This document shows, one piece after another, positions 6,803-12,269 of a stretch of 12,269 nt of DNA. The translations under genes and the position numbers were made by a program. The DNA lies in assembly GCA_025966295.1 (NCBI GenBank), contig JAOPVD010000321.1:1-12269 (forward strand), read 5' to 3'. Every line of letters starts with the position of its first letter. Position 1 is the stretch's first letter. This DNA is from Frankiales bacterium. GTDB taxonomy: Bacteria; Actinomycetota; Actinomycetes; Mycobacteriales; SCTD01. The notes under the pieces were generated by a model. That model did no database searches. It worked only from the letters and a program-made list of their open reading frames with translations, and was not told the DNA's origin.

Positions 6803-8371
6803 GTGACCACCACGCTCTACCGCCGCGGCCGGGTGCGCAGCCCCGCCGACCCGTTCGCGACCGCCCTGATGACCGACGACGACACCGTCGTGTGGGTAGG
6901 CCAGGAGGGCGCCGCGGACGCGCTCACGGCGGACGTGACGGTCGACCTCGAGGACACCTGGCTGGCGCCGGCGTTCGTCGACGCCCACGTGCACGCGACC
7001 TCCACCGGGTTGGCGCTGACCGGCCTGGACCTCACCTCCGCCACCTCCCTCGCGCAGGCGCTGCGCCGGGTCGAGAGCCACTGCCGGGCCGCCCGTGGGG
7101 GAGTCGTCCTCGGCACCGGGTGGGACGAGACCGGATGGCCCGAGGGCCGGCCGCCGACCGCCGCGGAGCTCGACCGCGCGTCGTACGGCGGCGTCGTCTA
7201 CCTGGCCCGCACCGACGTGCACTCGGCGGTGGCGAGCAGCGCGCTGCTGGCCGCCTGCCCGGAGGCCAGGGCGCTGCCCGGCTTCGGGCCCGACGGCCTG
7301 GTGCGGCAGGAGGCCCACCACGTCGTCCGCGCGGCCGCCCTCGCCTCCGTGACGCCGGCCCAGCGGCGGGCCGCCCAGCGGGCCGCCCTCGACCGGGCCG
7401 CGGCGCTGGGCATCGCGTGCGTGCACGAGTGCGCCGGCCCGGACATCAGCGGTGAGGACGACTTCACCGCGCTGCTGGCGCTCGAGCACGGTGTCACCCG
7501 CATCGGCTACTGGGGCGAGCTGGGCGCCGTCGACAAGGCCCGTCAGCTGGGGGCCGCCGGGGCGGCGGGGGACCTGTTCGTCGACGGCGCCCTGGGCAGC
7601 CGGACCGCCTGCCTGTCCGGCGACTACCTCGACGCACCCGGCCAGGGGCACGCGTACCTGGACGCCGCCCGGGTCGCCGCCCACGTGGCGGCCTGCACCG
7701 GCGCGGGGCTGCAGGCCGGCTTCCACGCGATCGGCGACGCCGCGCTGCAGGCCGTCGTCGACGGCTTCGACGCGGCGGCGGCCCAGGTCGGCCCGGACGC
7801 GGTGCGGGCGGCGCGGCACCGCGTCGAGCACGTCGAGATGGTCACCCCGGCCCAGGTGGAGGTGCTCGCCCGGCTCGGCGTGGTCGCCAGCGTCCAGCCC
7901 GCCTTCGACGCGCGCTGGGGCGGCGAGGCCGGCATGTACGTGCAGCGGCTCGGCCGCGACCGGGCGCTCGCGATGAACCCGTTCGCCGCCCTCGCCGGCG
8001 CCGGCGTGGCGCTGGCGCTGGGCTCGGACAGCCCCGTCACACCGCTGGACCCGTGGGGCACGCTGCGGGCAGCCGTCCGGCACCGGACGCCGGGCAGCGG
8101 GCTGTCGGCCCGCGCCGCCTTCTCGGCGCACACCCGCGGAGGCTGGCGGGCCGCCCGCCGTGACGGCGAGGGCGAGCTGATGCCGGGTGCACCGGCGACG
8201 TTCGCGGTCTGGGAGGTGGAGGGCGAGCTGGTCGTGCAGACCCCCGACCAGCGGGTCGCCGGCTGGTCGACCGACCCGCGGGCCGGGGTGTCCGGCCTGC
8301 CGGACCTCGACGGTGCCGACCCGCGCTGTCGGCGCACCGTGGTGGCCGGTCGCAGCATCTGGGAAGCCTGA
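6803..8371 (+). CDS. YtcJ-like metal-dependent amidohydrolase (amidohydrolase family 3)
   Basis: The 522-residue protein shows the layout of YtcJ/NfdA-type amidohydrolases: a small beta domain at the termini around a metal-binding TIM barrel. Visible motifs are FVDAHVHA (58-65; metal ligands His62 and His64), GTGWDETGWPEG (104-115), VDGALGSRTA (260-269), FHAIGDAAL (307-315), HRVEHVEMV (339-347) and LGSDSPV (406-412, barrel Asp409). GTG 6803 is preferred over the ATG 120 nt upstream. Homology begins at TTTLYRRGRV, the TAGGGT element sits 7 nt before it, and the upstream ATG would lie inside lat. Relatives hydrolyse N-substituted amides or are uncharacterised, so the substrate is unknown. It is divergent from lat and might share regulation through the 89-bp intergenic region. 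The stop is followed by a long non-coding stretch. Confidence 0.9.
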   Translation: MTTTLYRRGRVRSPADPFATALMTDDDTVVWVGQEGAADALTADVTVDLEDTWLAPAFVDAHVHATSTGLALTGLDLTSATSLAQALRRVESHCRAARGGVVLGTGWDETGWPEGRPPTAAELDRASYGGVVYLARTDVHSAVASSALLAACPEARALPGFGPDGLVRQEAHHVVRAAALASVTPAQRRAAQRAALDRAAALGIACVHECAGPDISGEDDFTALLALEHGVTRIGYWGELGAVDKARQLGAAGAAGDLFVDGALGSRTACLSGDYLDAPGQGHAYLDAARVAAHVAACTGAGLQAGFHAIGDAALQAVVDGFDAAAAQVGPDAVRAARHRVEHVEMVTPAQVEVLARLGVVASVQPAFDARWGGEAGMYVQRLGRDRALAMNPFAALAGAGVALALGSDSPVTPLDPWGTLRAAVRHRTPGSGLSARAAFSAHTRGGWRAARRDGEGELMPGAPATFAVWEVEGELVVQTPDQRVAGWSTDPRAGVSGLPDLDGADPRCRRTVVAGRSIWEA

Positions 8372-8427
8372 GGCGGGCACACTGCGTGACCTGCCGGACC
8401 GGCTGCGATTTCACCCCCCGGCACGTG

Positions 8428-8458
8428 TTGACACCCTCTCGTCACCGCTCGGTAGGGT
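8428..8458 (+). promoter_or_regulatory. Near-consensus housekeeping-sigma promoter
   Basis: TTGACA at 8428-8433 is a perfect -35 hexamer and TAGGGT at 8453-8458 a good actinobacterial -10, separated by 19 bp, slightly longer than ideal. A CACGTG palindrome lies directly before the -35 (8422-8427). Transcription would begin near 8465, about 275 nt before the lnt start. It is the best sigma-A type promoter in the window, much stronger-looking than those of the neighbouring genes. Confidence 0.55.
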
Positions 8459-8464
8459 CCCGCC

Positions 8465-8695
8465 CGCAAGGCAAGGACAGCCCGTCACACCCGGCCGTCC
8501 CGAGGCCTCGCTGCGGTAGCCGGCCCCCGGAACTGTCCAACCGCAGCCAGGTCTGGGGCGCCGGAGATCCTGGGGGACGGTGGCGGGTCTTTGGGGGTTC
8601 GACCCGGGCTCAGGCCCGGCGGTCCAGTAGACAACGGCACGCAGACGGCACCCAGCCGCCGCCGGGTCGGTCCGAAGGGGCGCCGGGCCTTCGCT
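8465..8695 (+). ncRNA. Candidate structured small RNA or long 5' leader upstream of lnt
   Basis: Downstream of the promoter at 8428-8458 lies a run of potential stems. GGACAG (8475-8480) can pair with CTGTCC (8533-8538), and CTGCGGT (8511-8517) with ACCGCAG (8540-8546). A hairpin at 8547-8573 has CCAGGTCT against AGA-T-CCTGG. A hairpin at 8601-8624 pairs GACC-CGGGC with GCCCG-gc-GGTC around loop TCAG. A hairpin at 8673-8693 pairs CGAAGG with CCTTCG. I recognise no known RNA family, and no U-tract terminator is visible, so the 3' end is a guess. In DNA this GC-rich, chance stems are common. It could be a leader of the lnt operon rather than an independent RNA. Confidence 0.3.
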
Positions 8696-8727
8696 CTGCC
8701 CGGGAGGCCGGCCGCGCCGCGCGCTCC

Positions 8728-8733
8728 TAGGAT
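8728..8733 (+). promoter_or_regulatory. -10 element of a probable leaderless lnt promoter
   Basis: TAGGAT (TAnnnT) is followed by 6 nt and then the GTG at 8740. No Shine-Dalgarno fits in between. The arrangement repeats that of lat and the amidohydrolase gene. No clear -35 hexamer was found 17-19 bp upstream. Confidence 0.5.
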
Positions 8734-8739
8734 CAGCGG

Positions 8740-10194
8740 GTGCAGCGACCCCGACCCCGTGGACTGCCGCGGCTGCTGGTGGCCCTGGCCTCCGGGCTGC
8801 TGCTCGACCTCGCCTTCCCGCCGCACGACCGGTGGTGGCTCGCGCCCGTGGCGGTGGCGCTGCTCACCGCCACCACCCGGGGCCAGAGCGCCCGGCGCGG
8901 CGCGCTGCTGGGGCTGCTGCACGGGCTCGGGCTGTTCGTCCCGCTGCTGGTCTGGACCGGCACCATCGCCGGCCCGGTGGCCTGGCTGGCGTTGGCCCTG
9001 CTGCAGGCCGCCTTCCTCGCCCTGCTGGGCGCCGCGCTGGCCGTCGTCACCCGGCTGCCCGGCTGGCCGGTCTGGGCGGCCGCGCTCTGGGTGGGGGAGG
9101 AGGCGCTGCGCGACCGGCTGCCGTTCGGCGGCTTCCCGTGGGGCCGGCTGGCGTTCAGCCAGGGCCACAGCCCGTTCACGCCGCTGGCGGCACTCGGGGG
9201 CGCGCCGCTGGTGAGCTTCGCGGTCGCCGCCGTGGGCGTCCTGCTCGTCACCCGTCCCCGGCCCGCGGTCCTGCTCGGCCCGCTGCTGCTCGTGACGGCG
9301 CTGCTCGTCCCGGTACCCACCGACGGGCCGACCGCGCGGGTCGCGGTGGTGCAGGGCAACGTGCCGCGCCTCGGCCTGCCCAGGGCCGACCAGCAGAGCG
9401 CCGTGCTGCGCAACCACGTCGAGGCCACCCGCCAGCTCGCCGCCGACGTCCGGAGCGGCCGGGCGCCGCGGCCCGACCTGGTGATCTGGCCGGAGAACGC
9501 CTCCGACCTCGACCCCTACACCGACACCGGCGCCCGCGTGGCCATCGACGGCGCGGTGCGTGACATCGGCGTACCGGTGCTGGTGGGCGCCGTGACCGAC
9601 GGGCCGGGCCGCTTCGTCAGCAACCGCGGGATCGTCTGGGACCCGGTGACCGGCGCCGGCGCGTCCTACGTCAAGCGGCACCCGGTCCCGTTCGGGGAGT
9701 ACATGCCGCTGCGGGCGCTGGCCCGCAGGCTCACCGCCAAGGTGGACCTGGTCCCGCGCGACTTCGCGCGGGGAACGACCGCCGGGGTGCTGGACGTCGG
9801 AAGGGTGAGGCTCGGCGACGTGATCTGCTTCGAGGTCGCCTACGACGGGGTGGTGCGCGACGTGGTGACGGGAGGCGGCAGGCTGTTGGTCGTGCAGACC
9901 AACAACGCCACCTTCGGGCGCAGCGGGGAGACCAGCCAACAGCTCGCGATGGGACGGCTACGGGCGGTGGAGCACGGCCGCGCGGTCGTGGTCGCCGCCA
10001 CCAGCGGCGTCTCCGCGGTGATCCGGCCGGACGGCACCCTGGCGCACCGCTCGCAGGTGTTCACCCGGGACGTGACCGTCCAGGAGGTGGCGCTGCGCGA
10101 CGGGCGGACGCTGGCCACCCGCCTCGGTGCCTGGCCCGAGCTGGTGCTGGCGCTGCTCGGCCTCGGCGCGCTGCTCGTGGCGGTACGGCGATGA
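8740..10194 (+). CDS. lnt: Apolipoprotein N-acyltransferase (Lnt)
   Basis: The 484-residue membrane enzyme transfers an acyl chain to the N-terminal cysteine of lipoproteins. About six hydrophobic helices occupy residues 10-190, then a periplasm-side nitrilase-fold domain runs from VAVVQGNVPR (201-210) to about 455, followed by a last helix (467-482). The catalytic triad is complete: Glu252 in WPEN, Lys312 in YVKRHPVPFGEYMP, Cys363 in VICFEVAYDG; the essential Glu320 of PFGEY is also present. FPWGRL (132-137) is a typical Lnt loop. The GTG start is chosen because it directly follows a TAGGAT element and the protein begins with a short basic stretch before the first helix. Its stop overlaps the next gene by 4 bp (ATGA). 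In M. tuberculosis the equivalent domain is fused to the mannose synthase as Ppm1, so a scaffold role for that partner is likely. Confidence 0.94.
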   Translation: MQRPRPRGLPRLLVALASGLLLDLAFPPHDRWWLAPVAVALLTATTRGQSARRGALLGLLHGLGLFVPLLVWTGTIAGPVAWLALALLQAAFLALLGAALAVVTRLPGWPVWAAALWVGEEALRDRLPFGGFPWGRLAFSQGHSPFTPLAALGGAPLVSFAVAAVGVLLVTRPRPAVLLGPLLLVTALLVPVPTDGPTARVAVVQGNVPRLGLPRADQQSAVLRNHVEATRQLAADVRSGRAPRPDLVIWPENASDLDPYTDTGARVAIDGAVRDIGVPVLVGAVTDGPGRFVSNRGIVWDPVTGAGASYVKRHPVPFGEYMPLRALARRLTAKVDLVPRDFARGTTAGVLDVGRVRLGDVICFEVAYDGVVRDVVTGGGRLLVVQTNNATFGRSGETSQQLAMGRLRAVEHGRAVVVAATSGVSAVIRPDGTLAHRSQVFTRDVTVQEVALRDGRTLATRLGAWPELVLALLGLGALLVAVRR

Positions 10195-10931
10195 GCCTCG
10201 GCTCGGTCCTCGTCATCGTTCCGACGTACAACGAGAGCGAGAACCTCGACGTCATCGCGGCGCGCCTGCATGCGGCCGTGCCGGAGGCGCACCTGCTCGT
10301 CGTCGACGACAACAGCCCGGACGGCACCGGCAAGCTGGCCGACGAGCTGGCCGAGCGGGAGGACTGGGCGCACGTCCTGCACCGCAGCGGCAAGCAGGGC
10401 CTCGGCGCGGCCTACGTGGCCGGCTTCCGCTGGGCCAAGGACCACGGCTACGACGTCGTCGTGGAGATGGACGCCGACGGCTCGCACGCGCCCGAGCAGC
10501 TGCCGCGGCTGCTCGCGGCGCTCGAGCACGCCGACCTGGTGCTGGGCAGCCGCTGGGTCGACGGCGGGCAGGTCGTCAACTGGCCGCGGATGCGCGAGGT
10601 GCTGAGCCGCGGCGGCAACGCCTACACCCGGCTGGCGCTGGGCCTGCCGCTACGTGACGCCACCGGCGGCTACCGGGCGTACCGGCGCGACGTCCTGGAC
10701 CTGCTCCTGCAGACTGACGTGGCGTCGCAGGGGTACTGCTTCCAGGTCGACCTGGCCTGGCAGGTCTGGCAGGCCGGTTACCGCGTCGTCGAGGTGCCGA
10801 TCACGTTCGTCGAGCGCGAGCGTGGGGAGTCCAAGATGAGCCGGGCCATCGTCGTCGAGGCGCTGTGGCGCGTGACGGTGTGGGGCCTCCAGAGCCGCCG
10901 GTCGCGGCGGCGCGTGCCGACCCGGAGGTAG
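10191..10931 (+). CDS. ppm1: Polyprenol-phosphate mannosyltransferase (dolichol-phosphate mannose synthase type)
   Basis: The 246-residue GT2-family glycosyltransferase makes polyprenyl-phosphate mannose from GDP-mannose, the lipid-linked mannose donor for protein O-mannosylation and, in relatives, lipoglycans. Motifs visible: VIVPTYNESEN (8-18), VVDDNSPDGT (37-46), the metal-binding DADGSH (94-99), GSRWVDGG (119-126), RDATGGYRAYRR (155-166) and FVERERGESKMS (206-217), which matches the conserved R..G.SKMS element. It has no C-terminal membrane helices, so membrane recruitment must come from another protein. The obvious candidate is Lnt, since the ATG overlaps the lnt stop by 4 bp and the two are one fused polypeptide in M. 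tuberculosis. The C terminus is a short Arg-rich tail. The product would act at the inner face of the membrane. Confidence 0.93.
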   Translation: MSLGSVLVIVPTYNESENLDVIAARLHAAVPEAHLLVVDDNSPDGTGKLADELAEREDWAHVLHRSGKQGLGAAYVAGFRWAKDHGYDVVVEMDADGSHAPEQLPRLLAALEHADLVLGSRWVDGGQVVNWPRMREVLSRGGNAYTRLALGLPLRDATGGYRAYRRDVLDLLLQTDVASQGYCFQVDLAWQVWQAGYRVVEVPITFVERERGESKMSRAIVVEALWRVTVWGLQSRRSRRRVPTRR

Positions 10932-10935
10932 CGCC

Positions 10936-11391
10936 GTGCCGCTCCTGCTGCTCCTGCTGTTCATCGTCGTCCCGGCGATCGAGATCTACGTGCTCATCCA
11001 GGTGGGCCAGGTCATCGGCGTGCTGCCGACGATCGCCCTGCTGCTGGTCGACGCGGTCCTGGGCACCTGGCTGTTCAAGCGGGAGGGACGCAAGGCCTGG
11101 CGGGCGCTCAACGAGGCCGTCGCCGCCCATCGGGTGCCGGCCAAGGAGGTGGCGGACGGCGCGCTGGTGGTGCTGGGCGGGGCGTTCCTGCTGACCCCCG
11201 GCTTCGTCACCGACGTGGTCGGGGTGCTCTGCCTGCTCCCGCCGACCCGGGCCCTGCTGCGCCGGGCCCTGACCAAGGTGGTGGCGGTCCGGATGCTCGG
11301 CCCGGCGGGCCTGGTGCCCGGCCCCCGGATGCGGGGGAGGAGCCGTCGTACCCGGGTCATCGAGGGCGAGATCGTGGACGACGACCGCTGA
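10936..11391 (+). CDS. fxsA: FxsA family membrane protein
   Basis: The 151-residue protein has three to four hydrophobic segments (about 2-21, 25-45, 74-103) and the FxsA signatures PAIEIYVLIQVGQVIG (13-28), GTWLFKREG (43-51), LLTPGFVTDVVG (85-96) and LPPTR (101-105). In E. coli, FxsA (formerly YjeG) relieves exclusion of phage T7 by F plasmid; its normal role in actinobacteria is unknown. The C-terminal tail (about 120-151) is basic, then acidic, and probably cytosolic. The GTG start lies 4 nt after the mannose synthase stop, with GGAGG at 10924-10928 seven nt upstream. It is the last gene of the lnt operon, followed by a strong hairpin. Confidence 0.9.
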   Translation: MPLLLLLLFIVVPAIEIYVLIQVGQVIGVLPTIALLLVDAVLGTWLFKREGRKAWRALNEAVAAHRVPAKEVADGALVVLGGAFLLTPGFVTDVVGVLCLLPPTRALLRRALTKVVAVRMLGPAGLVPGPRMRGRSRRTRVIEGEIVDDDR

Positions 11392-11397
11392 GAACGC

Positions 11398-11430
11398 CGA
11401 TGGCCGCGCCCCTGAGGGGCGCGGCCATCG
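11398..11430. terminator. Bidirectional terminator hairpin between fxsA and rbpA
   Basis: A perfect 15-bp stem (11398-11412 against 11416-11430) encloses a 3-nt loop (TGA). It sits 7 bp after the fxsA stop and 13 bp past the rbpA stop, exactly between convergent genes. Neither side has a strong U-tract, which is usual for actinobacterial hairpin terminators. It probably stops transcripts from both directions. Confidence 0.8.
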
Positions 11431-11443
11431 AGATGATCGGGGG

Positions 11444-11833
11444 TTAGGCGCTCTGCTTGCGCGCCTTCGCAGCCTCGGCCTTGAGCTGGGCCTTCACCTG
11501 GCCCTGGTGCTCGTGGAGCACCGCGAGGCGCTCGGCGAGCACCTCCTCGAGCTCGGCGATGCTGCGCCGCTCCAGCAGCATGTCCCAGTGCGTGCGGACC
11601 GGCTTCACGGCCTTGGCCTCCGGCTCCTCGGCGTCGCGGCGCACCGCCGGCGCGCCGCAGACCTTGCACTCCCAGTTGTAGGGGATGTCGGCCTCAGCGG
11701 CGAACGGGACGGCCGTCTCGTGCCCGTGCGGGCAGGCGTAGGACGTCAGGGAGCGCGGCGCGAACTCGGTGTGCCGGTCGCTCTCGTAGCTCACCGAACC
11801 GAGGCGGCTGCCTCGCAGTACGCGGTCACTCAT
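11444..11833 (-). CDS. rbpA: RNA polymerase-binding protein RbpA
   Basis: The 129-residue protein binds the RNA polymerase core and principal sigma factor and stabilises open promoter complexes; it is specific to actinobacteria. The N-terminal tail has the conserved ALRGSRLG-like element (VLRGSRLGSVSYESDR, 5-20). The central domain carries Cys34, Cys56 and Cys59 in YACPHGH and ECKVCG, a zinc site as in the Streptomyces protein and unlike the M. tuberculosis protein, which lacks these cysteines as I recall it. The sigma-interaction domain VRTHWDMLLERRSIAELEEVLAERL (79-103; basic linker then helix) is intact. The C-terminal tail (about 104-129) is rich in Gln, Lys and Ala, longer than in mycobacteria. 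The ATG at 11833 has GGAGG six nt upstream and a sigma-R-type promoter beyond. Confidence 0.96.
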   Translation of the reverse strand: MSDRVLRGSRLGSVSYESDRHTEFAPRSLTSYACPHGHETAVPFAAEADIPYNWECKVCGAPAVRRDAEEPEAKAVKPVRTHWDMLLERRSIAELEEVLAERLAVLHEHQGQVKAQLKAEAAKARKQSA

Positions 11834-11868
11834 GGGGGGCCTCCGAAACCACTGGTGTCGTGATGTCC

Positions 11869-11894
11869 AACGATCAGACGCCTGAGAGGATTCC
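11869..11894 (-). promoter_or_regulatory. Sigma-R (SigR/SigH-type) promoter of rbpA
   Basis: On the minus strand GGAAT (11894-11890) and GTT (11871-11869) are separated by exactly 18 nt, the known consensus of promoters read by the thiol-oxidative stress sigma factor sigma-R. Extended bases fit too: GGGAAT and CGTT. The start would be near 11862, leaving a leader of about 30 nt that contains the GGAGG (11844-11840). In Streptomyces coelicolor rbpA is a known sigma-R target, which supports the reading. Confidence 0.75.
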
Positions 11895-11935
11895 CGCGGT
11901 TCCCTTTCCGACACCGGCAATGCCCTGGAGGTCCT

Positions 11936-12269
11936 GTGCTCAGCCGTCTGCTCGACCCGCGAGGACTCGCTGCGGGACGCACTGCCCTGGGCGTCTGCAT
12001 GCTGGCCCGGCCCGCTGCGCTCGCCGCGCTGATGGGGGTCGACCGCCAGACCTCGGACCGGGTGGGCTGGGTGGTCCAGATGCTGGGTGCCCGTGAGGTG
12101 GCGCTCGGCGTCGGCGCGCTGACGTCCCGCCAGGAGCCCCGCCGCTGGCTCGCCGCCGGGCTGCTCAGCGACGCGGTGGACGCCGTCGCGGTCGCCGCAG
12201 CCGTCGGGCGCGGCCAGGTCCGGGTCCCCTCCGGGGCGGCGCTGGTCGCGATCGCGGCGGTCGCAGCCG
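11936..12269 (+). CDS. Small predicted multipass membrane protein, 3' end outside window
   Basis: The frame is open from a GTG at 11936 to the right edge (111 codons visible, no stop). It begins LSRLLDPRGLAAGRTALGVC and continues with Ala/Leu/Val-rich stretches at about 16-35, 45-62, 72-91 and 98-111, suggesting several membrane helices. A GAREVALGVGAL motif (51-62) and LLSDAVDAVAVAAA (76-89) resemble small uncharacterised actinobacterial membrane proteins (possibly the DUF4267 group, from memory only). GGAGG at 11927-11931 lies 4 nt before the GTG, a little close but usable. The gene diverges from rbpA across 102 bp. Function unknown. Confidence 0.72.
   Translation, partial: MLSRLLDPRGLAAGRTALGVCMLARPAALAALMGVDRQTSDRVGWVVQMLGAREVALGVGALTSRQEPRRWLAAGLLSDAVDAVAVAAAVGRGQVRVPSGAALVAIAAVAA

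Larger units (their letters stand above)
8372..8739. other. 368-bp non-coding region between amidohydrolase and lnt
   Basis: No frame here gives a credible protein. The one long plus-strand open frame (8386-8730) is Arg/Pro/Ser-rich with no recognisable domain and looks like a GC-composition artefact. The stretch contains a near-consensus promoter at 8428-8458, several potential RNA stems between 8475 and 8693, and the -10 element of lnt at 8728-8733. It is unusually long and structured for such a gene-dense window. Confidence 0.7.

Noticed and set aside
6710..8380. 556-codon minus-strand open frame opposite the amidohydrolase gene
   Set aside because: Antisense to a clear family member, with Arg/Gly/Ala-rich composition and no recognisable fold; a codon-bias shadow.
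8591..8608. tRNA T-arm-like GGGGGTTCGACCC, considered as a tRNA, tmRNA end or attachment site
   Set aside because: The 3' side of the T-stem does not pair properly, and there is no acceptor stem, anticodon arm or CCA nearby. No integrase or duplicated end is present in the window.
8386..8730. 114-codon plus-strand open frame covering the intergenic region before lnt
   Set aside because: No domain, no Shine-Dalgarno seen, composition like random GC-rich translation, and it runs through a likely promoter.
8485..9939. 484-codon minus-strand open frame opposite lnt
   Set aside because: Gln/Arg/Gly-rich with no domain, while the plus strand encodes Lnt with a complete triad.
11860..12096. 78-codon plus-strand open frame starting between rbpA and the last gene
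   Set aside because: It is out of frame with the 11936 gene, which continues openly to the window edge with a membrane-protein pattern and a Shine-Dalgarno; the shorter frame has neither.

Overview
The window is very GC-rich (roughly three quarters G+C by eye), gene-dense, and uses GTG as well as ATG starts. It encodes RbpA, an RNA polymerase-binding protein found only in actinobacteria, next to fxsA, a polyprenol-phosphate mannose synthase and an apolipoprotein N-acyltransferase. That block matches the rbpA/ppm1/fxsA neighbourhood I recall from Mycobacterium tuberculosis, so the source is an actinobacterium. The exact family cannot be fixed from the sequence. No mobile element, CRISPR array, rRNA or tRNA was seen.

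Left part (1-2293, + strand): the C-terminal part of a CaiB/BaiF (class III) CoA-transferase runs in from the left edge and overlaps by 17 bp a thiamine-diphosphate enzyme of the acetolactate synthase/2-oxoacid decarboxylase superfamily. The pair looks translationally coupled; its substrate is unknown. It ends head-on against the next operon, with a single CTAG forming both stop codons.

Middle (2290-6713, - strand): a tight four-gene operon read from right to left. The order is lat (L-lysine 6-aminotransferase), an aldehyde dehydrogenase, a histidine phosphatase and nnrD (ADP-dependent NAD(P)H-hydrate dehydratase). The first two genes together would convert lysine to alpha-aminoadipate: Lat makes the semialdehyde (in equilibrium with piperideine-6-carboxylate) and the dehydrogenase oxidises it with NAD(P)+. 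NnrD repairs hydrated NAD(P)H. Diverging from lat is a YtcJ-like amidohydrolase (6803-8371, + strand). Both genes of the divergent pair show a -10 element 6-7 nt before the start codon, which suggests leaderless transcripts, and an inverted repeat lies between them.

Right part (8372-12269): a 368-bp non-coding stretch carries a near-consensus housekeeping promoter and several potential RNA hairpins, a candidate small RNA or long leader. It is followed by the + strand operon lnt-ppm1-fxsA for envelope lipoprotein acylation and mannosyl donor synthesis, where the Lnt and mannose synthase domains are separate but overlapping genes. A strong hairpin separates fxsA from convergent rbpA. The rbpA upstream region contains a textbook sigma-R-type (thiol stress) promoter, GGAAT-N18-GTT. 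A small predicted membrane protein gene diverges from rbpA and runs off the right edge.

Most of the window is core metabolism and housekeeping. The parts most worth following up are the uncharacterised CoA-transferase/ThDP enzyme pair, the lysine operon with a cofactor-repair gene, and the intergenic candidate RNA.
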